In this document: in pieces, positions 45,212 to 53,898 of the stretch | Layout: each line of letters begins with the position of its first letter | Position numbering within the stretch: the stretch's first letter is position 1 | DNA from: GCA-2401735 sp051252095 | Lineage (GTDB): Bacteria; Pseudomonadota; Gammaproteobacteria; Burkholderiales; Methylophilaceae | Reading direction: 5' to 3' | Length of the DNA: 64,000 bases | Assembly: GCA_051252095.1 (NCBI GenBank) | Contig: JBPOFK010000013.1 | Coordinates: forward strand, 5,129-69,128 | Notes under the pieces: generated by a model | Seen by the model: only the letters and a program-made list of their open reading frames with translations | Databases searched by the model: none | What the model was told of the DNA's origin: nothing | Program-made: the position numbers and the translations under genes

Positions 45212-45355
45212 AAATGAGATTGAAAATGACTTGGTTTAGCTTGAAATTTTACCTATTATAACCTTAACGCGGTCTTACTCTTAGCGCTCAATTACATTTT
45301 GGGCGTCAACTTAATAATAAAAACCAAAATAATTAACGCATGGAGGGATTCATGG

Positions 45356-46033
45356 ATGAACGATAAGCAATTAGTTGCAATTCATGCAGCAGCAAAAGTT
45401 CAAGATGATATGTTAGTTGGATTGGGTACAGGCTCTACCGCTAACTTCTTCATTGAGGAGCTAGCAAGACGCCAAAAAGAAGAAAAACTCAAAGTCACGA
45501 CGATTTCTAGCTCTAATGTGAGCATGATAAAAGCGCAAAGCCTAGGCTTGAATGTAATTGCTCTGCAACAAACCAGTGCCATTGATCTGTATGTTGATGG
45601 TGCCGATGAAATCACACCAGATATGATTTTACTTAAAGGTCGTGGTTATGACTTAGTCATGGAAAAGCTTTTGGCAAAAGCGGCCAAACAATTTATTGTC
45701 GTTGCAGACAAAAGCAAGTTAGTGAATCAAATAGGCACACTTTTCCCAATCCCCATTGAAGTCATGCCATTTGCATGGCAAGCTGCAAAAAAAAGTATCG
45801 AAAAAATAGGTGGTCAAGGCACTTTGCGCCAGAACGTCGCTAAAGATGGATTGTCTATCAGCTCATATGGGAGCTTAATTTTAGATATGCAATTTGATAA
45901 AAGCATGACAGAAGAGATGTTAAATAATCAACTAAATAACATTCCAGGTGTTGTGGAACATGGTATTTTCCTTGGCTTAGCGTCGTCTGTATTTATTGCA
46001 GATGCTGGAAAAGTTGAGGAAAAGTATCGTTAG
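45356..46033 (+). CDS. rpiA: Ribose-5-phosphate isomerase A, divergent active-site motif
   Basis: A 225-residue ribose-5-phosphate isomerase A, interconverting ribulose-5-phosphate and ribose-5-phosphate. GLGTGSTA and VDGADE match the substrate loops. The usual KGGGAALTREK loop reads KGRGYDLVMEK: Lys94 and the base Glu103 are kept, but Gly96, Ala98 and Arg102 are replaced by Arg, Tyr and Met. ATG at 45356 is the start because GGAGGG lies 8 bases upstream and numbering matches E. coli. The frame upstream to 45299 lacks support. mltF follows 24 bases later. Confidence 0.85.
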   Translation: MNDKQLVAIHAAAKVQDDMLVGLGTGSTANFFIEELARRQKEEKLKVTTISSSNVSMIKAQSLGLNVIALQQTSAIDLYVDGADEITPDMILLKGRGYDLVMEKLLAKAAKQFIVVADKSKLVNQIGTLFPIPIEVMPFAWQAAKKSIEKIGGQGTLRQNVAKDGLSISSYGSLILDMQFDKSMTEEMLNNQLNNIPGVVEHGIFLGLASSVFIADAGKVEEKYR

Positions 46034-46045
46034 GCTTCAAGCCTA
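46031..46045 (+). repeat. Short hairpin at rpiA stop
   Basis: TAGGCT and AGCCTA are paired around TCA at 46031-46045, including the rpiA TAG stop. Only a few T bases follow (TACTATTTT), so termination is weak at best. It may slow or process the transcript before mltF, or be incidental. Confidence 0.35.
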
Positions 46046-46057
46046 TACTATTTTCAT

Positions 46058-47491
46058 ATGCGCAACTTTCGTTTAAATAGCATTTGGATTCAAAATGTTG
46101 CGCGCCTAAGCTTCCTAATATTAGCAATATCTGCCTGTAGTAAAGACTCATCACCTGAAAAAAAAGAAGCTAAGCGCGATGAAAATGTGATTACATTTGT
46201 CACGCTAAATAGCCCTAGCACTTATTATGTTAACAGTGATAAAGAATTTGCTGGTCTTGAGTATGATTTAGCCATCGCTTTCTCAAAATTTATCGGTGGG
46301 GACAAGCAGATTGAGTTCATTGTTGCTGACACCATAGAAGAAGTAGTTGCGACCATCATTAGCAATAAAGCGGATATTGCGGCTGCAGACCTTACCGTCA
46401 CACCGGCGCGAAAAAAATTAATTGATTTTTCCATCCCCTATCAAGAAGTACAGCAACAGGTGGTCTATAGCCGTTTACATACAAAAAAGCCTGCCAAAAA
46501 AGTAAGTGATTTGGTCGGCAAAAAAATAGCCGTGCCCTCTTCTAGCAGTTTTGTTGAAAGACTGAGCGACAATAAGAAAAAATTTCGTAACTTAGAATGG
46601 TCTAACCGCCCTGATATTCATTCAGAAGGCTTAATAGAAGAAGTTGCCCAAGGCGAGATTGAATATACCATCGCGGACAGCCATTTATTTTCTGTTCTAA
46701 AGAATTATCATCCAAATTTGCGTGTCGCATTTAAATTAGGTGAGCCAGAAAAAATAGCTTGGGGCTTTGCAAAGACCCAAAAACCAGAGTTACTTCTTAT
46801 GGCAAACGCTTTTTTTTCACAGATCAGAAATGATGGCACTCTGCGAAACCTGATTGATCGATATCATGGCAACAGTAATCGTTTACACCCCATCGATATA
46901 CAAACATTCATCGCTCGTAGTAGAACGCGCTTACCACAATACAAAAAACTGTTTAAAGAAGCACAAGAAATTACAGGTCTAGATTGGCGATTATTGGCCG
47001 CTGTTAGTTATCAGGAGTCTCATTGGGATACCTATAGCACATCACCAACAAAAGTGCGTGGACTCATGATGTTAACAGAGGCCACATCAGATAGAATGGG
47101 AGTAACAGATCGGCTGGATCCTAAACAAAGCATTCCTGCAGGTGCCAAATATATCAACCTCATGATTGATACTATTCCTGATCGCATTCCAGAGCCTGAT
47201 CGCACCTATATGGCGCTAGCAGCTTACAATGTTGGCTATGCGCATGTTGAAGATGCACGCGTACTCGCGCAACGACTCAATTTAAACCCAGACTCTTGGG
47301 TGGATGTTAAAAAAGCATTATTAAAACTAAGAAACCCCGTGCATTACAGCAAAGCCAAATATGGCTATTGCCGCTGTACTCAACCCGTTGTTTATGTTGA
47401 GTCTATACGCAGCTATTACAATATCCTAACGCGCTCAGAACCAGCACATGAGCCACTAGATAGTGACCCATATAAAATTGCGAGCAATTAA
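46058..47491 (+). CDS. mltF: Membrane-bound lytic murein transglycosylase F
   Basis: A 477-residue lipoprotein. The N-terminal lipobox is ILAISAC. A solute-binding-protein-like domain (about 45-270, with AAADLTVTPARKKLIDFSIPY) precedes an SLT catalytic domain with AAVSYQESHWD (catalytic Glu), KVRGLMMLTEATSD and LAAYNVGYAHV. MltF combines peptidoglycan cleavage with regulation by its N-terminal domain. It lies just after rpiA. No Shine-Dalgarno is obvious. It converges with serS, 6 bases from the serS stop. Confidence 0.92.
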   Translation: MRNFRLNSIWIQNVARLSFLILAISACSKDSSPEKKEAKRDENVITFVTLNSPSTYYVNSDKEFAGLEYDLAIAFSKFIGGDKQIEFIVADTIEEVVATIISNKADIAAADLTVTPARKKLIDFSIPYQEVQQQVVYSRLHTKKPAKKVSDLVGKKIAVPSSSSFVERLSDNKKKFRNLEWSNRPDIHSEGLIEEVAQGEIEYTIADSHLFSVLKNYHPNLRVAFKLGEPEKIAWGFAKTQKPELLLMANAFFSQIRNDGTLRNLIDRYHGNSNRLHPIDIQTFIARSRTRLPQYKKLFKEAQEITGLDWRLLAAVSYQESHWDTYSTSPTKVRGLMMLTEATSDRMGVTDRLDPKQSIPAGAKYINLMIDTIPDRIPEPDRTYMALAAYNVGYAHVEDARVLAQRLNLNPDSWVDVKKALLKLRNPVHYSKAKYGYCRCTQPVVYVESIRSYYNILTRSEPAHEPLDSDPYKIASN

Positions 47492-47497
47492 CCACGT

Positions 47498-48769
47498 TTA
47501 GGAAATAATTGTTTTTCCGCCCATGTATGGCTGGAGTATTGTTGGAATAGCGACACTACCATCAGCTTGCTGATAGTTTTCTAACACCGCAACCAATGTA
47601 CGGCCGACTGCTAAACCAGAGCCATTCAAGGTGTGGACAAACTCTGTTTTACCGTCCGCATTTTTAAACCGTGCTTTTAAGCGGCGTGCTTGAAAGGCCT
47701 CACAATTAGACACAGATGAGATTTCGCGGTAGGTATTTTGTGCAGGCAGCCACACTTCTAAATCATAAGTTTTAGCCGCGCCAAAGCCCATATCACCCGT
47801 GCAAAGTGATACCACTCGATATGGCAGTTCTAAAGCTTTAAGAATATTCTCAGCATGCCCAACCATTTCATCCAATGCTGCATAACTTTTTTCTGGATGG
47901 ACGATTTGTACCATTTCCACTTTATCAAACTGGTGCTGGCGAATCATGCCTTTGGTATCTTTACCATAAGACCCCGCCTCTGAGCGGAAACATGGAGTAT
48001 GCGCCGTTAGCTTAATTGGTAATCTTTCTAAAGGTACGATTTCATCACGAACGGTGTTAGTCAATGTTACTTCTGACGTCGGAATTAAATATAGCTTGCT
48101 ATCATTGTGGTCAACTGCAAATAAATCTTCTTCAAACTTAGGCAACTGCCCTGTTCCTAATAAAGTTTCTGCATTCACCATATAAGGCGTATAGCACTCA
48201 GTATAACCATGCTGCTCCGTCTGCGTATCTAACATAAACTGTGCAATTGCACGGTGCAATTTGGCGATTTGTCCTCGCATTAATGTAAACCTTGCCCCTG
48301 ATAATTTCGCGCCTGTATCAAAATCTAATCCTAATGGCGTACCGACATCGGTATGATCTTTAACCTCAAAATCAAATGTAGCTGGTGTGCCAACTTTACG
48401 CACTTCTACATTATCTGCTTCATCTTTGCCCACAGGCACACTTTCATGAGGCAAATTAGGTACATTCAACAATAAATCTTGCAACTCTGCTTGAATGTCA
48501 GCCAAACGTGTCTCATCAGCTTTCAGTTGCTCACCAAGCCCTGCCACCTCTTCCAAAATATCACTAGCATCTTCGCCTTTTGATTTTGCCATGCCAATCT
48601 GTTTAGAAGCATTGTTACGCTTTGCTTGTAATTCTTGCGTACGTGTTTGCACTGTTTTTCGCTCAGCTTCTAATGCAGTAAATTTAGCCGCATCTAAATC
48701 AAATTTTCGGCTTTTCAGTTGTGCTATTACGCTATCTAAATCATTTCTTAAGGCTTGTATATCTAACAT
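47498..48769 (-). CDS. serS: Seryl-tRNA synthetase
   Basis: A 423-residue class II aminoacyl-tRNA synthetase. An N-terminal coiled-coil arm (about 30-100) is followed by the catalytic domain. Motif 2 is FRSEAGSYGKDTKGMIRQH and motif 3 is GSGLAVGRTLVAVLENY. TAA of rarA abuts the ATG at 48769 directly, so serS is coupled to rarA in the ftsK-lolA-rarA-serS unit, an order shared with E. coli. Confidence 0.97.
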   Translation of the reverse strand: MLDIQALRNDLDSVIAQLKSRKFDLDAAKFTALEAERKTVQTRTQELQAKRNNASKQIGMAKSKGEDASDILEEVAGLGEQLKADETRLADIQAELQDLLLNVPNLPHESVPVGKDEADNVEVRKVGTPATFDFEVKDHTDVGTPLGLDFDTGAKLSGARFTLMRGQIAKLHRAIAQFMLDTQTEQHGYTECYTPYMVNAETLLGTGQLPKFEEDLFAVDHNDSKLYLIPTSEVTLTNTVRDEIVPLERLPIKLTAHTPCFRSEAGSYGKDTKGMIRQHQFDKVEMVQIVHPEKSYAALDEMVGHAENILKALELPYRVVSLCTGDMGFGAAKTYDLEVWLPAQNTYREISSVSNCEAFQARRLKARFKNADGKTEFVHTLNGSGLAVGRTLVAVLENYQQADGSVAIPTILQPYMGGKTIIS

Positions 48770-50092
48770 TTATTTTTTCACTTTACGGTTTAATGCTTGT
48801 TGATCTAATTCTTTAAGGTGTTTCATTTTTTCCGATATTTTACCTTCCAAACCTCTAGGTGTGGGCTGATAAAATGCAATTGCCTCTAAATCCTCCGGAA
48901 AGTAATCCTCACCGGCAGCATAAGCCTCTGGTTCGTGATGTGCATAGCGGTATTCCTTACCGTAGTCTAAAGACTTCATTAACTTAGTTGGTGCATTGCG
49001 CAGGTGTAACGGCACTGGTCTTGATTTATCTTGCGAGACAAAGGCTTTAGCTTGATTATAGGCGTTATAAGCAGCATTACTTTTAGCGGCAACAGCTAAA
49101 TAAATCACAGCATTAGAAAGTGCCAGCTCACCTTCTGGTGAACCTAATCTCTCATAGATTTGGCAGGCTTCTAATGCCATTGTTTGGGCACGCGGATCTG
49201 CAATACCAATATCCTCGATTGCCATCCTAACAATACGTCGGCCTAAATAAAGTGGATCAGCCCCACCATCAATCATGCGTAAAAACCAATATAAAGCGGC
49301 ATCTGGGTTAGATCCACGCACTGATTTATGCAACGCAGAGATTTGATCATAAAAAGCTTCGCCGCCTTTATCAAAGCGGCGCATTTTACTCGCCATTGTT
49401 GTTTGCAAGAAAGCTTCATCTATTTCAGACACTTTGGCACTGATGCCCGCGTTAAACAATCCTTCTGCAAAGTTCAGTAAGCGGCGTGCATCGCCATCTG
49501 CATAAGCTAATATCTGCTCAAGTACAGTCTCTGTTAGGCTAATCTCTTTCGCGACTAATTGTCTTGCGCGCTCAAGTAACTCAGCCAACTCTGGCTCTGA
49601 TAATGCATTTAACACAAATACTTGCGCACGACTTAATAAAGCACTATTCACTTCGAAAGAAGGATTTTCTGTGGTTGCGCCAATAAACGTGATTAAGCCG
49701 CTCTCTACAAAAGGCAAGAAAGCATCTTGCTGACCTTTATTAAAGCGGTGGACCTCATCAACGAACAAAATGGTTTTGCGACCTGACTGCTGTAAGGTAT
49801 GTTCTGCACGTTCTACCGCCTCGCGAATGTCCTTTATGCCAGAAAGCACAGCGGATATGGGGATAAACTCTGCATCAGCTGTATTGGCAATAAGTCGCGC
49901 TAGGGTTGTTTTGCCAACGCCTGGCGGACCCCATAGAATCATGGAAGGTAATTTACCAGAATCAAATGCGCGTTTTAGTGGCTTACCTTCACCTAATAAA
50001 TGCGATTGCCCAACCACTTCCGCCAACGTTTTAGGACGTAGCAATTCAGCGAGCGGTGCATCTGGTGCTGTAGCTTCAAATAAGCTATCCAC
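48770..50092 (-). CDS. rarA: Replication-associated recombination protein A (MgsA/RarA)
   Basis: A 440-residue AAA+ ATPase that acts on stalled replication forks. Walker A is GPPGVGKTTLARLI and Walker B region is LFVDEVHRFNKGQQDAFLP. The sensor GATTENPSFEVNSALLSRA follows, then the C-terminal tetramerisation region (SVRGSNPDAALYWFLRMI). GTG at 50092 begins the gene, and I see no strong ribosome binding site or other in-frame start. It lies between lolA and serS. Confidence 0.95.
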   Translation of the reverse strand: MDSLFEATAPDAPLAELLRPKTLAEVVGQSHLLGEGKPLKRAFDSGKLPSMILWGPPGVGKTTLARLIANTADAEFIPISAVLSGIKDIREAVERAEHTLQQSGRKTILFVDEVHRFNKGQQDAFLPFVESGLITFIGATTENPSFEVNSALLSRAQVFVLNALSEPELAELLERARQLVAKEISLTETVLEQILAYADGDARRLLNFAEGLFNAGISAKVSEIDEAFLQTTMASKMRRFDKGGEAFYDQISALHKSVRGSNPDAALYWFLRMIDGGADPLYLGRRIVRMAIEDIGIADPRAQTMALEACQIYERLGSPEGELALSNAVIYLAVAAKSNAAYNAYNQAKAFVSQDKSRPVPLHLRNAPTKLMKSLDYGKEYRYAHHEPEAYAAGEDYFPEDLEAIAFYQPTPRGLEGKISEKMKHLKELDQQALNRKVKK

Positions 50093-50178
50093 TGATATAA
50101 ACCCAAAGTAAATAAATCGTTATTGTAACAGCTTGCCAATACGAATATCAGCTCCTTGCGTGATGTCTAATAGCGTGG

Positions 50179-50793
50179 TTATTGCTTAACAACATCTACA
50201 CCATCTGGTGTAGTGAATAAAAACGAAGCGAGTGACAAGCTTGGGTTGCGCTCAACGGCAGAGAAATCAATCAAAGTAATATTTTTGAAACTATCGTACA
50301 TTTCCATTTTCATCAAATGTTGCCCATTAAAAGCCAACATAATGCGTTCAAAGCCACTGTCATCACTTTTGGGCAAAGCTTCTACCCACTCTAAGCCATC
50401 TTCACGATTGATATTTCTCAGTGTAAAGCTTTTCTCGACGTCTTTGCCGCCTGCAAGCAGCGCAGCTGGGCTAGAGCCTAAAGTCTGACTAAGTGCTCTA
50501 ATAGTGACCTGTTCTAAATCCACGTCATACAGGAACACATCTTTACCATCACTGATAATTTCTTGCTCGTATGGCTTCTTGTAATCCCAACGAAATTTAT
50601 TTGGCCGCTCAAGTTGCATAGTGCCATCCACTTCTTGCACCACTTTGTTCGTATTATCCTTCACCACTTGATGGAACTTTGCGCGCATCGAATTGGTACT
50701 GTGATAAAAGTCTTTTAAGCTTGATATACCATCCGCTATCGCGGCACTCGAAAACAACAAACCTGCTACAAAACTAACAAACCATTTACTCAT
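50179..50793 (-). CDS. lolA: Outer membrane lipoprotein carrier LolA
   Basis: A 204-residue periplasmic chaperone that ferries lipoproteins from LolCDE to LolB. A signal peptide (about 1-20, SSAAIA before cleavage) precedes the beta-rich fold. Family features are MRAKFHQVV, RPNKFRWDYKKPYEQEIISDG and an LSLASFLFTTPDGVDVV ending. It starts inside the last bases of ftsK (8-base overlap). Confidence 0.93.
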   Translation of the reverse strand: MSKWFVSFVAGLLFSSAAIADGISSLKDFYHSTNSMRAKFHQVVKDNTNKVVQEVDGTMQLERPNKFRWDYKKPYEQEIISDGKDVFLYDVDLEQVTIRALSQTLGSSPAALLAGGKDVEKSFTLRNINREDGLEWVEALPKSDDSGFERIMLAFNGQHLMKMEMYDSFKNITLIDFSAVERNPSLSLASFLFTTPDGVDVVKQ

Positions 50794-53095
50794 ATTGACT
50801 ATTATCCGCTTTCACTAATACTTCACGACTACCATTGGTCTGCATCTCTGAAACCAAACCAGCACGCTCCATATCTTCTATTAATCTTGCCGCTCGGTTA
50901 TAACCGATGCGTAATTGACGTTGTACTGATGAAATTGAAGCGCGTCTCGTTTTGAGCACAATTGCAACGGCTTCATCATAAAGCTCATCCTTTTCACCGG
51001 CACCGTCGCTATACGAACCTGCTTCTGCACCACCTTCAACTTCATTGGTTAAGATGCCTTCAATGTAATTAGGTTCACCCAACGATTTCAAATGGTCTAC
51101 AACGGCATGCACTTCTTTATCGCTAACAAATGCACCATGAATACGCTGCGGGTAGCCTGACCCAGGTGGCATGTATAACATATCACCCTGCCCTAATAAC
51201 GTTTCAGCGCCCATTTGGTCTAAAATCGTGCGAGAATCAATTTTGCTAGACACCTGAAATGAGATTCGCGTTGGTACATTGGCTTTAATTAAGCCTGTAA
51301 TCACGTCTACTGATGGCCGTTGTGTCGCTAGCACTAAGTGAATACCACAGGCGCGTGCTTTTTGTGCTAGACGCGCAATCAGTTCTTCTACTTTTTTACC
51401 CACTACCATCATTAAATCAGCCAACTCATCAATGACTACCACAATCATCGGCAACTCTTCTAGTGGCTCAGGGTCGTCTGGCGTCAGGCTAAATGGATGC
51501 GAAATTTTTTGGCCCGCTTTCTCTGCTTCTTTAATTTTTTGATTAAACCCAGCTAAATTACGCACGCCAACGGAGGACATCAATTTATAGCGGCGCTCCA
51601 TTTCAGCAACACACCAGTTCAAGGCATTGGCTGCATGACGCATATCTGTAACGACTGGCGCAAGCAAATGCGGGATGCCTTCATATACTGATAGCTCTAA
51701 CATTTTAGGGTCTATCAAAATCATGCGCACTTTGCTTGCTTCGGCTTTGTAAAGCAAACTTAAAATTAAGGCATTGATTGCAACAGATTTACCCGAACCT
51801 GTTGTACCCGCCACAAGCACATGGGGCATTTTGGCTAAATCCGCGACAACAGGTAATCCGGCTATGTCCTTACCGAGCGCAATCGCTAAAGGCGAGTGCA
51901 TATCGGCATAGACCTTACTGCCCAAAATTTCAGTTAAGAATACAATTTGGCGCTTAGGATTCGGAATTTCTAACCCCATATAGCTTTTGCCTGGAATCGT
52001 TTCCACTACGCGCACGCTCAATACGGATAAAGCACGCGCTAAATCTCTTGCCAAATTGGTAATTTGACTACCTTTCACACCAGGTGCTGGTTCCAGCTCA
52101 TATCGTGTAATCACAGGGCCAGGTTGCGCAGATAATACCTTTACGTCAATGCCAAAGTCTGCCAATTTGCGCTCAATGAGGCGCGATGTAAATTCTAAGG
52201 TCTCATTGGATGGTAATTCAACCGAATTGTTTGCTTCATCTAGCAAATGGAGCGGCGGTAAAACAGAATCAGGGTCAGATTCAAATAATGCAGTCTGCTT
52301 TTCTTTTAATACACGCTCGCTCTTAGCGATTTGCGTTTTAGCTGGTTTAATTTCAACTGGCGCTCTATCTTCAGTTCGCTTGCGTTCATGCTCAACATAT
52401 TCTGAACGCTCCTGCTCTAATGTTCTTCCAACTTTACGGTCTTGCCAATCATGATATTTGTGCCAACCCCATTCGTAGGTATTAATCAAGCCCGTTCCAA
52501 GTTTTTCCGTCATCATGACCCATGACCAACCTGTAAACAGGCTAAACCCAATAGCAAAAAGCAATAACAAGATCATTGTCGTGCCCGCGTAAGCAAACAT
52601 ATCTCGTAACAAGCCATCAAGTGATTGGCCTAATATACGACCTGAGCCATCAGGGAAAATTTGCATGACATTGGCAATATGTCCTGCTTCTAATGCACTT
52701 GACGCTAAAATGAGTATCGCAAAACCAACCAGATTAAACAGCAGCAATGGTCGCTCTTTGTCTTTTGCTTCAATTTGATGATAGGTCAGCCATATCGTAT
52801 AAAAAGCCAACGCGACCCACCACCATGCAGAATACCCAAACAAATGTAATAACAAACTTGAGATGGAAGCCCCTACCTTGCCACCTAGGTTTTGGACAAC
52901 ATCATTTGAGCTTGCAAAAAACCAAGAAGGGTCTGCAGCATCAAAAGAAACTAAAATAACTGCAAGATACAGCCCAATAAGGAGCAAGAATAACCACCAT
53001 GCTTCATTCACTAGGCGCGTATGATGCAATTCTTTCTCGGTTTTTGGCATTTCTGCTTTTTTACTAGTTTCTAAGGACTTTTTTTTAAAAAACAA
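50786..53095 (-). CDS. ftsK: DNA translocase FtsK
   Basis: A 769-residue septal DNA translocase. Four membrane helices lie in the first 200 residues, followed by a short linker, much shorter than in E. coli FtsK (1329). The motor holds AGTTGSGKSVAINALI (Walker A) and LPMIVVVIDELADLMMV (Walker B). The winged-helix gamma domain near ISSVQRQLRIGYNRAARLIE reads KOPS sites. TTG at 53095 starts the longest frame, with AAGG 10 bases upstream. A later ATG near 53050 is an alternative. ftsK, lolA, rarA and serS are in the order known from E. coli. Confidence 0.95.
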   Translation of the reverse strand: MFFKKKSLETSKKAEMPKTEKELHHTRLVNEAWWLFLLLIGLYLAVILVSFDAADPSWFFASSNDVVQNLGGKVGASISSLLLHLFGYSAWWWVALAFYTIWLTYHQIEAKDKERPLLLFNLVGFAILILASSALEAGHIANVMQIFPDGSGRILGQSLDGLLRDMFAYAGTTMILLLLFAIGFSLFTGWSWVMMTEKLGTGLINTYEWGWHKYHDWQDRKVGRTLEQERSEYVEHERKRTEDRAPVEIKPAKTQIAKSERVLKEKQTALFESDPDSVLPPLHLLDEANNSVELPSNETLEFTSRLIERKLADFGIDVKVLSAQPGPVITRYELEPAPGVKGSQITNLARDLARALSVLSVRVVETIPGKSYMGLEIPNPKRQIVFLTEILGSKVYADMHSPLAIALGKDIAGLPVVADLAKMPHVLVAGTTGSGKSVAINALILSLLYKAEASKVRMILIDPKMLELSVYEGIPHLLAPVVTDMRHAANALNWCVAEMERRYKLMSSVGVRNLAGFNQKIKEAEKAGQKISHPFSLTPDDPEPLEELPMIVVVIDELADLMMVVGKKVEELIARLAQKARACGIHLVLATQRPSVDVITGLIKANVPTRISFQVSSKIDSRTILDQMGAETLLGQGDMLYMPPGSGYPQRIHGAFVSDKEVHAVVDHLKSLGEPNYIEGILTNEVEGGAEAGSYSDGAGEKDELYDEAVAIVLKTRRASISSVQRQLRIGYNRAARLIEDMERAGLVSEMQTNGSREVLVKADNSQYE

Positions 53096-53152
53096 TCTGT
53101 TATTACCTTAAATTAATGAATTTATTGATTCTGTCATTATAGCAAAACCAAA

Positions 53153-53181
53153 TTGCTATATATTGGTCATATTATTACAAT
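53153..53181 (+). promoter_or_regulatory. Candidate dps promoter
   Basis: TTGCTA (53153-53158) and TACAAT (53176-53181) are separated by 17 bases, matching 4 and 5 positions of the sigma-70 consensus. Start near 53188 gives a leader of about 40 bases with a good TAGGAG element before the dps ATG. Control by stress factors is not visible. Confidence 0.45.
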
Positions 53182-53227
53182 ACATTAAAGAATGTACCAC
53201 TAAAAAAATTTAATATAGGAGATTAAT

Positions 53228-53692
53228 ATGGATATTGGCATTAAACCAAATGATCGTAAAAAAATAGCAGAAGGTCTTTCAAAATTATTAGCTGATACTT
53301 ATACGCTTTACCTCAAAACACATTACTTTCATTGGAATGTCACAGGGCCTATGTTTAACACCCTGCATTTAATGTTTGAAACACAATATACAGAACTCGC
53401 TGTTGCCGTTGATGATATCGCAGAGCGTATTCGTGCCCTTGACGAATATGCGCCAGGTACTTACACACAGTTTGCCAAGTTGAGTTCGATTTCAGAATCT
53501 AAAGAAGTGCCTAGTGCCACGCAAATGATTAAGGAACTTGTGGAGGGTCATGAAGCAGTTTGCCGCACGGCAAGAAGCGTTTTCCCAGCTGCAAACAAGG
53601 CAGATGATGAGGCAACTGCAGATCTAGCGACACAAAGACTACAAATCCATGAAAAAACTGCATGGATGCTCAGAAGCATGCTGGAGAAATAA
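53228..53692 (+). CDS. dps: DNA starvation/stationary phase protein Dps
   Basis: A 154-residue ferritin-like protein that forms a dodecamer, oxidises iron with peroxide and shields DNA. Ferroxidase residues are in LKTHYFHWNVTGPMF (His), DDIAERIRALDEYAPG (Asp and Glu), which contribute the inter-subunit site. The N-terminal tail is short and weakly basic, so DNA binding may be weaker than in E. coli. The gene has a TAGGAG ribosome binding site. It carries its own terminator built over its last codons. Confidence 0.95.
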   Translation: MDIGIKPNDRKKIAEGLSKLLADTYTLYLKTHYFHWNVTGPMFNTLHLMFETQYTELAVAVDDIAERIRALDEYAPGTYTQFAKLSSISESKEVPSATQMIKELVEGHEAVCRTARSVFPAANKADDEATADLATQRLQIHEKTAWMLRSMLEK

Positions 53693-53704
53693 TCTCCATT
53701 TTTT
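53682..53704 (+). terminator. Compact dps terminator overlapping the stop codon
   Basis: TGGAGA (53682-53687) pairs with TCTCCA (53693-53698) around AATAA, and T6 follows to 53704. The left arm lies in the dps codons and the TAA stop (53690-53692) sits in the loop, so terminator and gene end share sequence. Confidence 0.8.
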
Positions 53705-53840
53705 AATGATGGCAGTTTTTAGATGTAGGTTAACTTGCAAATCGATGTTAAATGCAGTGCCCGTAACTAAAGAAGCATGGACAATCACTTCTGCATAGAA
53801 TCTAAAAGCCATTCTTTTTAAGATTTGTTCCATTGCACTC

Positions 53841-53869
53841 TTTAAATCATGGTATGCCGTCCCTATAAT
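53841..53869 (+). promoter_or_regulatory. Candidate trxB promoter
   Basis: TTTAAA (53841-53846) and a perfect TATAAT (53864-53869) are 17 bases apart. Start near 53876 gives a leader of about 23 bases. The -35 matches 4 of 6. Confidence 0.55.
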
Positions 53870-53898
53870 ATGACTATTCACTAAAAAGAAAGCATCAA

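Noticed and set aside
45299..45355. N-terminal extension of rpiA
   Set aside because: The GGAGGG element and matching E. coli numbering place the start at 45356.
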